A stretch of 64,000 nucleotides of DNA from Kitasatospora gansuensis (GCF_014203705.1 NZ_JACHJR010000001.1:1116001-1180000), one strand, 5' to 3'. Shown: positions 8,789-17,826, counted from the first letter of the stretch. Program-made: numbers and translations. The notes: generated by a model not told the origin, from the sequence alone.

Positions 8789-10132
8789 CTACTTGGTGCT
8801 GAACCCCTGCTCCCGGCCGTACTTGAGGGAGGCTTCCTGCCAGGCCTTCAGCCCGTCCTGGAGCGTGGTGCCGCTGACGTAGGCCTGGCCGACGGTGTCC
8901 TTGTAGATGCTGTTGGCGTAAGCCTGGTAGGGCAGGTAGGACCAGCCGTTCACGACCTCGGTGGCCGACGCGGCGAGCACCTCGTTGATCTTCTGGCCGC
9001 CGAAGTAGGGGAACTCGCGGTTCTTGAACTCCGGGGAGTTGAGGTGCTTGGTGGTGGCCGGGAACGCGCCGCCGTCGATCCGGATCTGCGCGCCCTCGTC
9101 GACCGCCGCGTACTTGAGGAAGGCGTAGGCCAGGGTCTTGTTGGCGCTGGCCTTGGTGATGGCCATCGAGCTGCCGCCGTTCTCGGAGGTCCTGGGGACC
9201 CCGCCGTTCTCCCACTGCGGCATGGGCGCCACCCGCCACTTGCCCGCGGCGGCCTTGACCCCCGACTCGAGGTTGGAGGGCATCCAGGCGCCGATCACCA
9301 GGGTGGCGATGGTGCCGTCACCGAGGCCCTTGTACCACTCGTCGCTCCACGAGGTGACCGGCGCGAGGAGCTTGTCGCTGATCAGCGGCTGCCAGGTGGA
9401 GGCGAACCTCTTGCTGCCCGGCTCGGCGAAGTCCACGCCCACCTTGGTGCCGTCGACCGTGTAGGGCTTGCCGCCGGCCTGCCAGATCATGCTGGTGGTG
9501 AAGCCCGCGTCGCCGGTGTCGTTGGCGATGTACGCCTTCGGGTCGGCCGCGTGCAGCTTCCTGGCCGCTGCGGCGTACTCCTCCCAGGTGGTCGGCACCT
9601 TGATCTGGTGCTGGTCGAAGACGTCCTTGTTGTAGAACAGGGCCATCGGTCCGGAGTCCAGCGGCATGCCGAACACCTTGTCCGTACCGGCCTTCACGGC
9701 GTTCGCGGGCCCGGGGGTGAAACTGCCGTCCAGCTTGTCCACGCCCAGCTCGCGCAGGTCGGTGAGGGACTTGCCGAGGGCGAACTGCGGCAGTGCGTAG
9801 TACTCGAGCTGGGCGACGTCCGGGACGCCCTTCCCCGCCTTGACCGCGTTCTGCAGCGCGGTGTACTCCTCGTTGTTGGTCCCCGCGTTGACGACGTTGA
9901 CCTTGACCTTGGGGTACTTGGCCTCGAAGCCGGCGGCGGCCTTCTTCACCAGCCCGTCCCAGGACCAGACGGTGATGCTGCCGCCGGCGTTCAGGGCGGC
10001 CTCGAGGTCGGCCTCGGACAGGACCTTGGCGTCGCCGGAGTCGGCCGTGCCGGAGGACCCGCAGGCGCCGACGGTGAGCGACAGCGACAGGGCGACGCCG
10101 CAGAGGAGGGCTTGACGCCGGGATATCGCCAT
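8789..10132 (-). CDS. Sugar ABC transporter substrate-binding lipoprotein
   Basis: Family-1 extracellular sugar-binding protein, 447 aa from the ATG at 10132. The N-terminus MAISRRQALLCG leads into a hydrophobic segment and the lipobox VGACGSSG, whose Cys is the lipidation site. The ligand-binding lobes follow (DLEAALNAGGSITVWSWDG onward). The gene is first in a leftward unit and is separated from the GH5 gene by only 23 bases, so the two are co-transcribed. Its partner permeases lie on the far side of the LacI gene at 11591 and 12506. An operator palindrome 21 bases upstream of the start indicates LacI repression. Confidence 0.92.
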   Translation of the reverse strand: MAISRRQALLCGVALSLSLTVGACGSSGTADSGDAKVLSEADLEAALNAGGSITVWSWDGLVKKAAAGFEAKYPKVKVNVVNAGTNNEEYTALQNAVKAGKGVPDVAQLEYYALPQFALGKSLTDLRELGVDKLDGSFTPGPANAVKAGTDKVFGMPLDSGPMALFYNKDVFDQHQIKVPTTWEEYAAAARKLHAADPKAYIANDTGDAGFTTSMIWQAGGKPYTVDGTKVGVDFAEPGSKRFASTWQPLISDKLLAPVTSWSDEWYKGLGDGTIATLVIGAWMPSNLESGVKAAAGKWRVAPMPQWENGGVPRTSENGGSSMAITKASANKTLAYAFLKYAAVDEGAQIRIDGGAFPATTKHLNSPEFKNREFPYFGGQKINEVLAASATEVVNGWSYLPYQAYANSIYKDTVGQAYVSGTTLQDGLKAWQEASLKYGREQGFSTK

Positions 10133-10152
10133 GGAGGGTTCCCTTTCTCGGG

Positions 10153-10170
10153 GATGGTTACGTGAACATC
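10153..10170. promoter_or_regulatory. LacI-family operator, site 1
   Basis: Bases GATGGTTACGTGAACATC match 16 of 18 positions of the perfect palindrome GATGTTTACGTAAACATC that the three sites in this region share. It lies directly upstream of the leftward binding-protein gene, where a bound repressor would block transcription or initiation. Confidence 0.8.
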
Positions 10171-10230
10171 GGGCCGAGCAGTCGGGGTACGGAGGCTGGG
10201 CCGAGGCCCCCAGAGTGGTTTCGTCCCCGT

Positions 10231-10248
10231 GATGTTTACGTAAACTTA
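10231..10248. promoter_or_regulatory. LacI-family operator, site 2
   Basis: Contains the perfect 12-bp palindrome GTTTACGTAAAC (10234-10245) with a GAT left flank. It sits about 100 bases from both the leftward binding-protein start and the rightward lacI-type start, so it could serve both divergent promoters and give autoregulation. Confidence 0.82.
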
Positions 10249-10346
10249 CGTTGCGATACCGTGGCACCCGCTCCGGCGGCCAGTCAAGGCGTCCGGCGCG
10301 GAAACTTCCGCGCCGCGGAGTTGCGAAGTGGGACCGAAGGGTGGTG

Positions 10347-11429
10347 ATGGGGTTGAGCGACCAGGGGGTTCCGCCCGTCGGAGGCGCGCAGCGGGGCGGC
10401 TCGGGGATACCGGGCGGCCGCCGTAAGCAGCGCGTCTCGATGGCCGACGTGGCCAAGCTGGCCGGGGTGTCCTCCCAGACGGTCTCCAGGGTGGCCAACG
10501 GCCACTCCGGCGTGATCGGCAGTACCCGCGAACAGGTGCTCGCGGCCATGGACGAGCTGGGCTACCGCCCGAACAGCGCCGCGCGCGCCCTGCGTTACGG
10601 GCGGTTCAACACCATCGGCGTCATCCTGCTCACGCTGAACACCGTCGGCCACAGTGCGACGGTCGACGCGATCGCCACCCAGGCCGCCACCGAGGGGTAC
10701 GCGGTCACGGTGATGCCGATCGACGTCCCGACCCAGGACAACGTGCTCGGCGCCTTCACCAGGATGGGCGAGCTCGCCGTGGACGCGGTGATCGTCTTCA
10801 TAGAGGTCCACCTGCTCGACGCGGGCACCGTCACGCTGCCGCGCGGCGTCCCCGTCGTGGTGGTGGACTCCGACGCCGGCGATCGCTACCAGGTGGTGGA
10901 CAACGACCAGGCCGGTGGCGCCCGGCTGGCCGTGCGCCACCTGCTCGACCTCGGCCACCAGACCGTATGGCACCTGGCCGGCCCTGACCGGTCGTACGCC
11001 AGCCAGAGCCGGGCCCGGTCCTGGCGGGCCACGCTGGAGGAGTCCGGGCGGCCGGTGCCGGAGCCGCTCCGGGGCGACTGGTCGGCCACCTCGGGGTACC
11101 AGGCGGGCCTGGTGCTCGCCGAACAGCCGGGCTGCACCGCCGTGTTCGCGGCCAACGACCAGATGGCGCTGGGCCTGTTGCACGCCTTCCACGACCGGGG
11201 CAGGTCCGTGCCCGGCGACATCAGCGTGGTCGGCTTCGACGGCGTACCGGAGGCCGCGCACTTCCAGCCGCCGCTGACCACCGTGTACCAGGACTTCCGC
11301 GAGGTGGGCCGCCGGAGCGTCCTGGAAGCCCTGCGGCAGATCCGCGAGGGCGCGGCCGCACAGCCCGGAACCGATCTGGTGCCCACCGAGCTGGTGGTCC
11401 GCGGCAGTACCGCGCCACCCCCGCGCTGA
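10347..11429 (+). CDS. LacI-family transcriptional repressor of the galactan regulon
   Basis: LacI/GalR regulator, 360 aa from the ATG at 10347, chosen because an AAGG ribosome-binding site ends 6 bases before it; in-frame GTGs at 10341 and 10344 are alternatives. A roughly 25-residue Gly/Arg tail precedes the helix-turn-helix (VAKLAGVSSQTVSRV) and the hinge helix (RPNSAARALR). The rest is a periplasmic-binding-protein-like effector domain (DISVVGFDG near the end), which would bind the sugar inducer. It lies between two oppositely directed sugar-transport units, all bordered by the same palindrome, so it most likely represses both units and itself and is released by a galacto-oligosaccharide. 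Confidence 0.92.
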   Translation: MGLSDQGVPPVGGAQRGGSGIPGGRRKQRVSMADVAKLAGVSSQTVSRVANGHSGVIGSTREQVLAAMDELGYRPNSAARALRYGRFNTIGVILLTLNTVGHSATVDAIATQAATEGYAVTVMPIDVPTQDNVLGAFTRMGELAVDAVIVFIEVHLLDAGTVTLPRGVPVVVVDSDAGDRYQVVDNDQAGGARLAVRHLLDLGHQTVWHLAGPDRSYASQSRARSWRATLEESGRPVPEPLRGDWSATSGYQAGLVLAEQPGCTAVFAANDQMALGLLHAFHDRGRSVPGDISVVGFDGVPEAAHFQPPLTTVYQDFREVGRRSVLEALRQIREGAAAQPGTDLVPTELVVRGSTAPPPR

Positions 11430-11470
11430 CCGGATCGCTCCCGGCTCTTGACCGGATTCGCCACGCGGGG

Positions 11471-11505
11471 GTAAACATCTCGCACACCGTGTTTACGTAA
11501 ACATC
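11471..11505. promoter_or_regulatory. LacI-family operator, site 3, plus a half-site
   Basis: 11488-11505 matches 16 of 18 positions of the shared palindrome, with GTTTACGTAAAC intact at 11491-11502. A half-site GTAAACATC lies at 11471-11479, 17 bases before the same half of the full site. Both are between the repressor stop and the rightward permease operon (first start 11591), which is where that operon's promoter must be. Confidence 0.8.
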
Positions 11506-11590
11506 CGAGGCGCCGCGACCAGCCGGGACGGCCGCGTCACGATCTCCACCCGAGAGCCGCCCGCGAGACGGGCACGAGCGAGGGAACGCC

Positions 11591-12502
11591 ATGGCAGCAC
11601 AGCAATCGACGGCCTCGGGCCCGGCACCGGTCCGACGGGCCCGGCGTTCCTGGGCGGGCTGGGGGTTCATCGGCCCGTTCGCCCTGGTCTTCGCCCTGGT
11701 CTTCCTCGCCCCGATCGGCTACTCGATCCAGCTGAGCCTCTTTCAGGACCGGCTGATCGGCGGCACCACCTTCGTGGGCCTGGACAACTACCAACGGGCG
11801 CTCCAGGACCCGCAGTTCTGGGAGGGCCTGGGACGGGTGACACTCTTCCTGGCCGTCCAGGTCCCGGTCATGCTGGGCATCGCGCTCCTGGTCGCCCTGG
11901 CTCTGGACAGCGGCCGGCTGTACGGCACGAGCTTCCTGCGGGTGTCGGTCTTCCTGCCCTACGCCGTGCCCGCCGTGGTCGCCGCCCTGATGTGGGGCTT
12001 CCTGTACGGCACCCGATTCGGCCTGGTCGGCGACGTCAACGAGGCCCTGGGCGTCACGCTGCCCGACCCGCTCTCACCGCAGCTCGTGCTGGCCGCCATC
12101 GGCAACGTGGTGACCTGGGAGTTCGTCGGCTACAACATGCTCATCTTCTACTCGGCGCTGCGGGTGATCCCGCACTCGCTGTACGAGGCCGCCGAGATCG
12201 ACGGTGCAGGGCAGTGGCGGATCGTCGCCGCCATCAAGCTCCCGGCGATCCGGGGCGCCCTGGTCATCGCCACCATCTTCTCGATCATCGGCAGCTTCCA
12301 GCTCTTCAACGAGCCGAGCATCCTGCAGGGGCTGGCGCCCAACGCGATCACCACCTCGTACACCCCCAACCTCTACACGTACTCGCTGTCGTTCGCCGGG
12401 CAGCAGCACGACTACGCCGCGACCGTCGCCATCGTCATGGGACTGATCACCATGGTGATCGCCTACGTCGTCCAGCTGCGCGGCATGCGAAAGGCAGCGT
12501 GA
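11591..12502 (+). CDS. Sugar ABC transporter permease, MalF/UgpA type
   Basis: Membrane subunit of a carbohydrate importer, 303 aa, with a short Arg-rich cytoplasmic tail, six predicted helices and the EAA loop HSLYEAAEIDGAGQWRIV near residue 195. It is the first gene of the rightward arm of the LacI divergon and pairs with the binding protein at 8789-10132. The next permease starts three bases after its stop. As in the fructan operon, no ATPase is encoded nearby, consistent with a shared MsiK-type ATPase. Confidence 0.92.
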   Translation: MAAQQSTASGPAPVRRARRSWAGWGFIGPFALVFALVFLAPIGYSIQLSLFQDRLIGGTTFVGLDNYQRALQDPQFWEGLGRVTLFLAVQVPVMLGIALLVALALDSGRLYGTSFLRVSVFLPYAVPAVVAALMWGFLYGTRFGLVGDVNEALGVTLPDPLSPQLVLAAIGNVVTWEFVGYNMLIFYSALRVIPHSLYEAAEIDGAGQWRIVAAIKLPAIRGALVIATIFSIIGSFQLFNEPSILQGLAPNAITTSYTPNLYTYSLSFAGQQHDYAATVAIVMGLITMVIAYVVQLRGMRKAA

Positions 12503-12505
12503 CGC

Positions 12506-13438
12506 ATGAGCAGCCCCACGACCGCCCCGGCCCGGAACCGACGGACCACCTCGCCCGCCGGCCTGCGCCCGCCCCGGCGGCGGCACAGCCCGGCCCGGCC
12601 CCGCCGCAGTGTCCTGCTGACCGTGCTCACCTGGCTGGTGGTGCTGTACGCGCTGCTGCCGTTGCTCTGGCTGGCCATCAGCGCCACCAAGACCCAGGAG
12701 GGGCTGGCCGGTTCGTTCGGCCTCTGGTTCGGTGACGACTTCGCGCTCTGGGACAACATCGTCCAGACCTTCAGCTACGACGACGGGGTCTTCGGCCGCT
12801 GGCTGCTGAACACCCTGCTGTACGTCGTGCTCGGCGCGGGCGGCGCCACCCTGCTCGCCGTCCTCGGCGGTTACGCCCTGGCGAAGTTCGACTTCCCCGG
12901 CCGGCGCGCGGTCTTCGCCGTCGTCATCGGCGCGGTCGCCGTGCCCGGCACCGCCCTCGCGGTCCCGACCTTCCTGATGTTCAGTTCGATGGGACTGACC
13001 GACACCCCCTGGGCCGTGATCATCCCCTCGCTGGTCTCACCCTTCGGCCTGTACCTGATGTGGGTCTTCGCCACCGAGGCCATCCCCGCCGAGCTGATGG
13101 AGGCCGCCCGCGTCGACGGTGCCGGTGAGCTGCGCACCTTCGTCCAGGTCTGCCTGCCGCTGCTGGCCCCCGGCATGGTGACCGTCCTGCTGTTCACGGT
13201 GGTGCAGACCTGGAACAACTACTTCCTGCCGCTCATCATGATCAAGAACGCCGACTGGTACCCGCTGACCCTGGGCCTCAACCACTGGAACGCCCAGGCC
13301 CGCACGGCCGGCGGCGAGCCCGTCTTCCACCTGGTGGTCACCGGCTCGCTGCTCACCGTCGTGCCGCTGGTCGCCGCGTTCCTGCTGCTCCAGAAGCACT
13401 GGCAGTCCGGCCTGGCGGCGGGCAGCGTCAAGGAGTAG
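12506..13438 (+). CDS. Sugar ABC transporter permease, MalG/UgpE type
   Basis: Second membrane subunit, 310 aa. A 35-residue basic/proline N-terminal tail precedes helix 1, and the EAA loop is AELMEAARVDGAGELRTF near residue 195. It ends LAAGSVKE, the typical MalG-like tail. It is translationally linked to the preceding permease (3-bp gap) and is followed after 48 bp by the beta-galactosidase gene, so importer and intracellular hydrolase are made together. Confidence 0.92.
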   Translation: MSSPTTAPARNRRTTSPAGLRPPRRRHSPARPRRSVLLTVLTWLVVLYALLPLLWLAISATKTQEGLAGSFGLWFGDDFALWDNIVQTFSYDDGVFGRWLLNTLLYVVLGAGGATLLAVLGGYALAKFDFPGRRAVFAVVIGAVAVPGTALAVPTFLMFSSMGLTDTPWAVIIPSLVSPFGLYLMWVFATEAIPAELMEAARVDGAGELRTFVQVCLPLLAPGMVTVLLFTVVQTWNNYFLPLIMIKNADWYPLTLGLNHWNAQARTAGGEPVFHLVVTGSLLTVVPLVAAFLLLQKHWQSGLAAGSVKE

Positions 13439-13486
13439 CCGCGCACCCGTTCGTGACCTCACGCTCCCACCGAGACAAGGTAGTTG

Positions 13487-15532
13487 ATGACCCGCACGCC
13501 CCTGTTCCAGCTGCCCACGACGGCCGACGGCGCGCTCCCCCGGCTCGGCTTCGGCGCCGACTACAACCCCGAGCAGTGGCCCAGAGAGGTCTGGGCGGAG
13601 GACGTCCGCCTGATGCGGCTCGCGGGGGTCAACCTCGTCTCGCTCGCGATCTTCTCCTGGGCCCGCATCCAACCCGGGCCCGAGACCTGGGACTTCGGCT
13701 GGCTCGACGAGGTCATGGACCTGCTGCACGCCCATGGGATCGCCGTCGACCTCGCCACCGCCACCGCCTCGCCGCCACCGTGGCTCACCACCGCGCATCC
13801 GGAGATCCTGCCGGTCACCGCCTCGGGGGAGACCGTGTGGCCGGGGGCCAGGCAGCACTGGCGGCCCACCTCGCCGGTCTTCCGCGAGCACGCCCTACGG
13901 CTGGTGGCCGCACTGGCCGAGCGGTACGCGAGCCACCCCGCCCTGGTGGCCTGGCACGTCAGCAACGAACTGGGCTGCCACAACATCTACGACTACTCCG
14001 ACGACGCCGCGCGCGCCTTCCGGAACTGGCTGCGTACCCGCTACGGCGACCTGGACACGCTCAACCACGCCTGGGGCACGGCCTTCTGGTCCCAGCGCTA
14101 CGGCGACTGGGAGCAGATCCTGCCGCCCCGGCTGGCCGCCTCCCACCCGAACCCCACCCAGCAGCTGGACTTCAAGCGGTTCTCCTCCGACGCGCTCAAG
14201 GAGCACCTGCGGGCGGAGCGGGCGATCCTGCGCGCGGCCACCCCGGACGTGCCCGTCACCACCAACTTCATGGTGATGGGCGGCACCAAGGGCATGAACT
14301 ACGCCGACTGGGCGGCGGAGGTCGACTTCGTCTCCAACGACCACTACGTCCTCCCCGGACCGCAGAGCCGCGACGAGCTCTCCTTCTCGGCCAACCTCAC
14401 CGGCAACCTCGCCGGCGGCCGGCCCTGGTACCTGATGGAACACTCCACCAGCGCCGTCAACTGGCAGCCGGTCAACCTGGCCAAGCGCCAGGGCGAACTG
14501 GCCCGCGACTCACTGCTGCACGTCGCCCACGGCGCCGACGCGGTCTGCTTCTTCCAGTGGCGCCAGTCGGTGGCCGGAGCCGAGAAGTACCACTCGGCGA
14601 TGGTCCCGCATGCCGGCGCCGACAGCGAGACCTTCCGGGCCGTCGCCGAACTCGGCCGGGTCCTGGGAGAGTTGGCACCCCTGGCCGGCACCCGTCGGGA
14701 GCCCGCGCAGGTGGCGATCCTCTTCGACTGGGAGTCCTGGTGGGCGAGCGAGCTGGACTCCCACCCCACCTCACTGCTGGACTACCGCCGCGAAGCCCTC
14801 GACTGGTACTCCGCCCTCCTCGCCCTCGGCATCCGCGCCGACGTCGTCACCCAGCACGGCGACCTGGAGCGCTACCGGCTGCTGATCGCACCCGTCCTGC
14901 ACGTCGTGCCGGCGGAGCTGGCCACCCGCCTGACCCGGTACGCCCATCAGGGGGGCCACCTGATCACCACCTACTTCTCCGGCATCGTGGACCAGCACGA
15001 CCACATCTGGCTGGGCGGCTACCCCGGCGCGCTGCGCGACCTGCTCGGCATCCGGATCGAGGAGTTCGGACCGCTGCTCGAGGAGGACAGCGTGCTCCTG
15101 GACGACGGACTGACCGGCACCCTGTGGACCGACCGGATCACCGTGACCGACCCCGCCACCGAGATCCTGGCCCGCTACCGCTCCGGCGAGTACACCGGCC
15201 GGGCGGCCCTCACCCGCCGGGCGGCCGGTGCGGGATCGGCCGCCTACGTCTCCACCCGGCTCGGGCCCGACGGGCTCGCCCGGGTGCTGCCCGGCCTGCT
15301 CGACCACGCCGACGTACGCAGCGAGCTCCCCGAACCCGCGCGCGGCCGCGTCGAGTTGGCCGTCCGGACCGACGGCGGACAGCGCTACCTGTTCCTGGTC
15401 AACCGCACCGACCAGGCGGTGCCCGTCCCCGGACTCACCGGCGACCCGCTCATCGGCGGCGCCCTCCTCGGCGCGGACGGGCTGCTGCTCGGTCCACGCG
15501 ACGTGGCCGTGCTGCGGGCGCCGTCGGGCTGA
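13487..15532 (+). CDS. Beta-galactosidase, GH42
   Basis: Cytoplasmic retaining beta-galactosidase of family GH42, 681 aa, no signal peptide. ATG 13487 is preferred over the in-frame TTG at 13484 because ACAAGG ends 6 bases upstream. The family's N-terminal signature (GFGADYNPEQWP, then WARIQP) is present, the acid/base is Glu161 in HVSNELGC and the nucleophile Glu318 in YLMEHST. A trimerisation/Rossmann-like domain and a small C-terminal beta domain complete the usual architecture. It should cleave terminal galactose from imported galacto-oligosaccharides generated by the secreted GH5 enzyme of the same regulon. Confidence 0.93.
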   Translation: MTRTPLFQLPTTADGALPRLGFGADYNPEQWPREVWAEDVRLMRLAGVNLVSLAIFSWARIQPGPETWDFGWLDEVMDLLHAHGIAVDLATATASPPPWLTTAHPEILPVTASGETVWPGARQHWRPTSPVFREHALRLVAALAERYASHPALVAWHVSNELGCHNIYDYSDDAARAFRNWLRTRYGDLDTLNHAWGTAFWSQRYGDWEQILPPRLAASHPNPTQQLDFKRFSSDALKEHLRAERAILRAATPDVPVTTNFMVMGGTKGMNYADWAAEVDFVSNDHYVLPGPQSRDELSFSANLTGNLAGGRPWYLMEHSTSAVNWQPVNLAKRQGELARDSLLHVAHGADAVCFFQWRQSVAGAEKYHSAMVPHAGADSETFRAVAELGRVLGELAPLAGTRREPAQVAILFDWESWWASELDSHPTSLLDYRREALDWYSALLALGIRADVVTQHGDLERYRLLIAPVLHVVPAELATRLTRYAHQGGHLITTYFSGIVDQHDHIWLGGYPGALRDLLGIRIEEFGPLLEEDSVLLDDGLTGTLWTDRITVTDPATEILARYRSGEYTGRAALTRRAAGAGSAAYVSTRLGPDGLARVLPGLLDHADVRSELPEPARGRVELAVRTDGGQRYLFLVNRTDQAVPVPGLTGDPLIGGALLGADGLLLGPRDVAVLRAPSG

Positions 15533-15567
15533 GCCGGCCCGCGGCCCGGCCCCGCCGTGCCTACCCG

Positions 15568-16098
15568 TCAGACGTACTGGGTCAGGTCGATCGCGTGGAT
15601 GCTCAGCCGGTGGCCGGTGGCCGGGTCGGTGGTCTCGTGGTCGAGTTCCATGCCGAGCTTGCGCATGACGTTCTCGGAGGCTTCGTTGCCGACCCGGGCG
15701 ATGCTGATCACGCGGTCGAGGGCGCGGTCCTCGTGGGCGAACTCCAGGGCGGCGTGGGCAGCTTCGGAGGCGTAGCCCTGGCCCCAGAACTGGCGGCCGA
15801 GGCGCCAGCCGATCTCGACGGCGGGCAGGACCTCGGGGAGGAACCACGGGACCGAGAGGCCGGCGAAGCCCGCCAGTTCGCCCGAGCCGAGCAGCTCGAC
15901 GGCGAACAGGCCGAAGCCCTCGTCGTCCCAGCCGTCCTCCCAGCGCTCGATCGCCTCGGCGGTCTGCTCCAGGTCGAGCACGGAGCCGTCGCCGATCCAC
16001 TCCATGACCACCGGGTCGGCGTTGATCTCGGCCATCGGGGCGAGGTCGTACTCGGTCCAGCGGCGGAGCAGGAGTCGGGGCGTGCGAATCTCGGTCAT
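15568..16098 (-). CDS. GNAT-family N-acetyltransferase (RimJ/RimL-like)
   Basis: Acetyltransferase_3 type GNAT protein, 176 aa: starts MTEIRTPRLLLRRWTEYD, contains the acetyl-CoA binding segment EIGWRLGRQFWGQGYASEA near residues 100-118 (RQFWGQGYA is the Q/RxxGxG/A loop) and a late NxxSxxVMRKLGM helix (NEASENVMRKLGM). It faces the beta-galactosidase gene tail to tail, 35 bp apart, and is not part of the sugar regulon. The acceptor is unknown; relatives acetylate ribosomal protein N-termini, tRNA-bound amino acids or small amines. Confidence 0.88.
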   Translation of the reverse strand: MTEIRTPRLLLRRWTEYDLAPMAEINADPVVMEWIGDGSVLDLEQTAEAIERWEDGWDDEGFGLFAVELLGSGELAGFAGLSVPWFLPEVLPAVEIGWRLGRQFWGQGYASEAAHAALEFAHEDRALDRVISIARVGNEASENVMRKLGMELDHETTDPATGHRLSIHAIDLTQYV

Positions 16099-16145
16099 GC
16101 CCCCATCCTTGTCGAACCCGGGGCCGATGCGGTAATCGGTGGTGG

Positions 16146-16703
16146 TCAGCCGGCCGGCGCGGGGACGGTGCGGCAGACCGGGCAGCGTTCGCGGCCGTCC
16201 CAGGCTGCCCAGCCGAAGACCGCCGGGGTGAGCGACCGGCCCTCCAACTCGGCGCGGACCGCGACTCGGTAGGCCCAGACCGCCTCGATGTAGGGGTGGT
16301 ACGCCTCGTGGAAGGCGGTCGAGGACTGCGGCGCGCCGGAGCCCACCACCCGGCGCAGCTCGCGCAGAAGCTCGAACATCCGCTGGCCCGCACCGGCGAC
16401 CGGTTCGCTGGCGTCGATGTAGAGCCGCTCGCGGACGTCGTAGAGCCCGGAGTCCACCAGCGCGGCCCGGCTGGCCGGATCGGCCTCGTCGGCCCGGGCG
16501 GGGTCGGCCGAGGTCTGGGCGATCTTGACCAGCTGGGTGTGGGTGGTGCCCGCGGCGGCGATGAAGGCGGTGTACACCTCCCGGCGGCGGGCGCCGAGAC
16601 CGCGGTCGTCCTCGTGCCGGTTGCGCAGCCGGTCGGCCAGCACCGTGCCGGATATCGCGATCACGGCGCCGCCCAGCGTCGCGACCAACGTCCCCCACTC
16701 CAC
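16146..16703 (-). CDS. Conserved membrane-anchored hypothetical protein
   Basis: A protein of 185 aa that I do not recognise by family. Residues 1-24 (MEWGTLVATLGGAVIAISGTVL) form one hydrophobic anchor, then an Arg/Asp-rich stretch and a long helical region (about 35-150). Near the C-terminus lies a lone CPVC pair followed by a short PAPAG tail, which might bind metal or form a disulfide. It resembles the many small one-helix actinomycete proteins of the type that carry a coiled helical cytoplasmic part. The gene is transcribed in the same direction as both neighbours, with gaps of 47 and 65 bp. Confidence 0.6.
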   Translation of the reverse strand: MEWGTLVATLGGAVIAISGTVLADRLRNRHEDDRGLGARRREVYTAFIAAAGTTHTQLVKIAQTSADPARADEADPASRAALVDSGLYDVRERLYIDASEPVAGAGQRMFELLRELRRVVGSGAPQSSTAFHEAYHPYIEAVWAYRVAVRAELEGRSLTPAVFGWAAWDGRERCPVCRTVPAPAG

Positions 16704-16768
16704 CCGTACTCCCCCTGCCTGCCGACGGTGCTGGCACCGTAGCAGGCAGGGCGGACGGCATCGAACGG

Positions 16769-17533
16769 TCAGTAGCCGGCCCGGTCGATCAGGTGGATCC
16801 GGTCCAGGGCCTCGTGGAAGGCGTCCGGTGCGACCCGGATGCCGGCGCCGTACGGGTGGTTGATCTGGAGCACCAGCCAGATGGAGAAGGCGAGCAGTCC
16901 GCCGACCACGGCGATGGTGACGATGCCCCGCCGTCCCTTGGGCCAGCCGAGCAGCAGCAGGAAGAGCACCGACAGGACGGCCGCCCCGATCAGGGTGGCC
17001 AGCAGGAAGTTCGGCGCACCGTCACCGGCCGCGGTGGTGCGGATCCGGCGCTGGGTCATCAGCGCGGCGATGGCCTGCCGGGCGTCCCGGACCGTGGTGG
17101 CGGGGGTGGTGGTGGGCAGGTCCAGGACGGTCCGGCGGAGTTGGTAGGTGGTGCGGAAGCTGGTCAGGTCGAGGTGGCCGGTCGCCATCTGCGGCCACTC
17201 GACACCGATGACCTCGTTCAGGTAGGACTCGCTCCGGCTCCGGATCTCGCGCCTGGCCGGGTCGGGGAGCTTCTCGGCGGCGAGGTAGAGGTCGACCACC
17301 GCCCCGGCCTCGGCGTAGTTGTTCTGCCGCGCGACGGACAGCGCTCCGGTCGAATTGACCAGCAGGAACGCCATGGTGACGACGAAGAAGGAGAGCACCG
17401 CCCCGGCGGCGGTGCCGAGCGCGGGACCGGTGTCGGGCAGCCGGGTGCGGTAGGCCGTCCGATGGCTCAGCCAGGCGAGGGCCGCGGACAAGGCCGCCGC
17501 GGAGAGGACGACCAGCAGGGCTGACAGTGCCAT
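16769..17533 (-). CDS. DUF4239 membrane protein
   Basis: A protein of 254 aa with the bestrophin-like DUF4239 pattern: two N-terminal membrane segments (2-20 and about 40-62), a soluble central domain with conserved ARQNNYAEAGAVVDLY and a YLNEVIGVEWPQM-type motif, and two C-terminal membrane segments (about 180-225). A paralogue with the same layout is encoded at 56522-57283 in this window. Function is unknown; the family is widespread and is often discussed as a possible ion channel. ATG 17533 is chosen because it opens directly into the first helix, although the ribosome-binding site is weak. Confidence 0.78.
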   Translation of the reverse strand: MALSALLVVLSAAALSAALAWLSHRTAYRTRLPDTGPALGTAAGAVLSFFVVTMAFLLVNSTGALSVARQNNYAEAGAVVDLYLAAEKLPDPARREIRSRSESYLNEVIGVEWPQMATGHLDLTSFRTTYQLRRTVLDLPTTTPATTVRDARQAIAALMTQRRIRTTAAGDGAPNFLLATLIGAAVLSVLFLLLLGWPKGRRGIVTIAVVGGLLAFSIWLVLQINHPYGAGIRVAPDAFHEALDRIHLIDRAGY

Positions 17534-17743
17534 GTGTACGGGGGTCTCCCCTGCTCCGGCCGGATGAACGAGCTGCGGTGAGTCTGGGTACCACCGTGGG
17601 TGCCCGGGTAGCGGCGCGGGTGTGCGGATTGACCCGATCGATGACACCGTCCGCGTCCGAACCACTCGGACTGACGGGCCGTCACCCCGTCTTCGTCCGG
17701 CCGATGCACAGTTGATACCGCACGGACTCTTTCGTAGTCAGTG

Positions 17744-17774
17744 TGATGTGTGCCATTTTACATGTCACACATCA
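17744..17774. promoter_or_regulatory. Inverted repeat upstream of the collagenase gene
   Basis: TGATGTGTG (17744-17752) and CACACATCA (17766-17774) form a perfect 9-bp inverted repeat around a 13-base AT-rich spacer that itself contains ACATGT. The AT-richness stands out in this genome. It is 53 bases upstream of the collagenase start in a 293-bp divergent intergenic region, so it is a candidate operator overlapping that gene's promoter. Confidence 0.55.
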
Positions 17775-17826
17775 AGCGGTCGCGCCCCCAAGCACGCGGC
17801 CACTACCCGGCCCGGAGGCCCCCACC

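Noticed and set aside
8766..9239. Upstream extension of the GH5 reading frame
   Set aside because: This part is antisense-frame sequence of the binding-protein gene; the GTG at 8765 with GGAGAAG and a signal peptide is the true start.
17743..17826. Earlier ATG for the collagenase
   Set aside because: It lies inside the AT-rich inverted repeat of the promoter region, and the signal peptide begins after the GTG with a good GGAGG.
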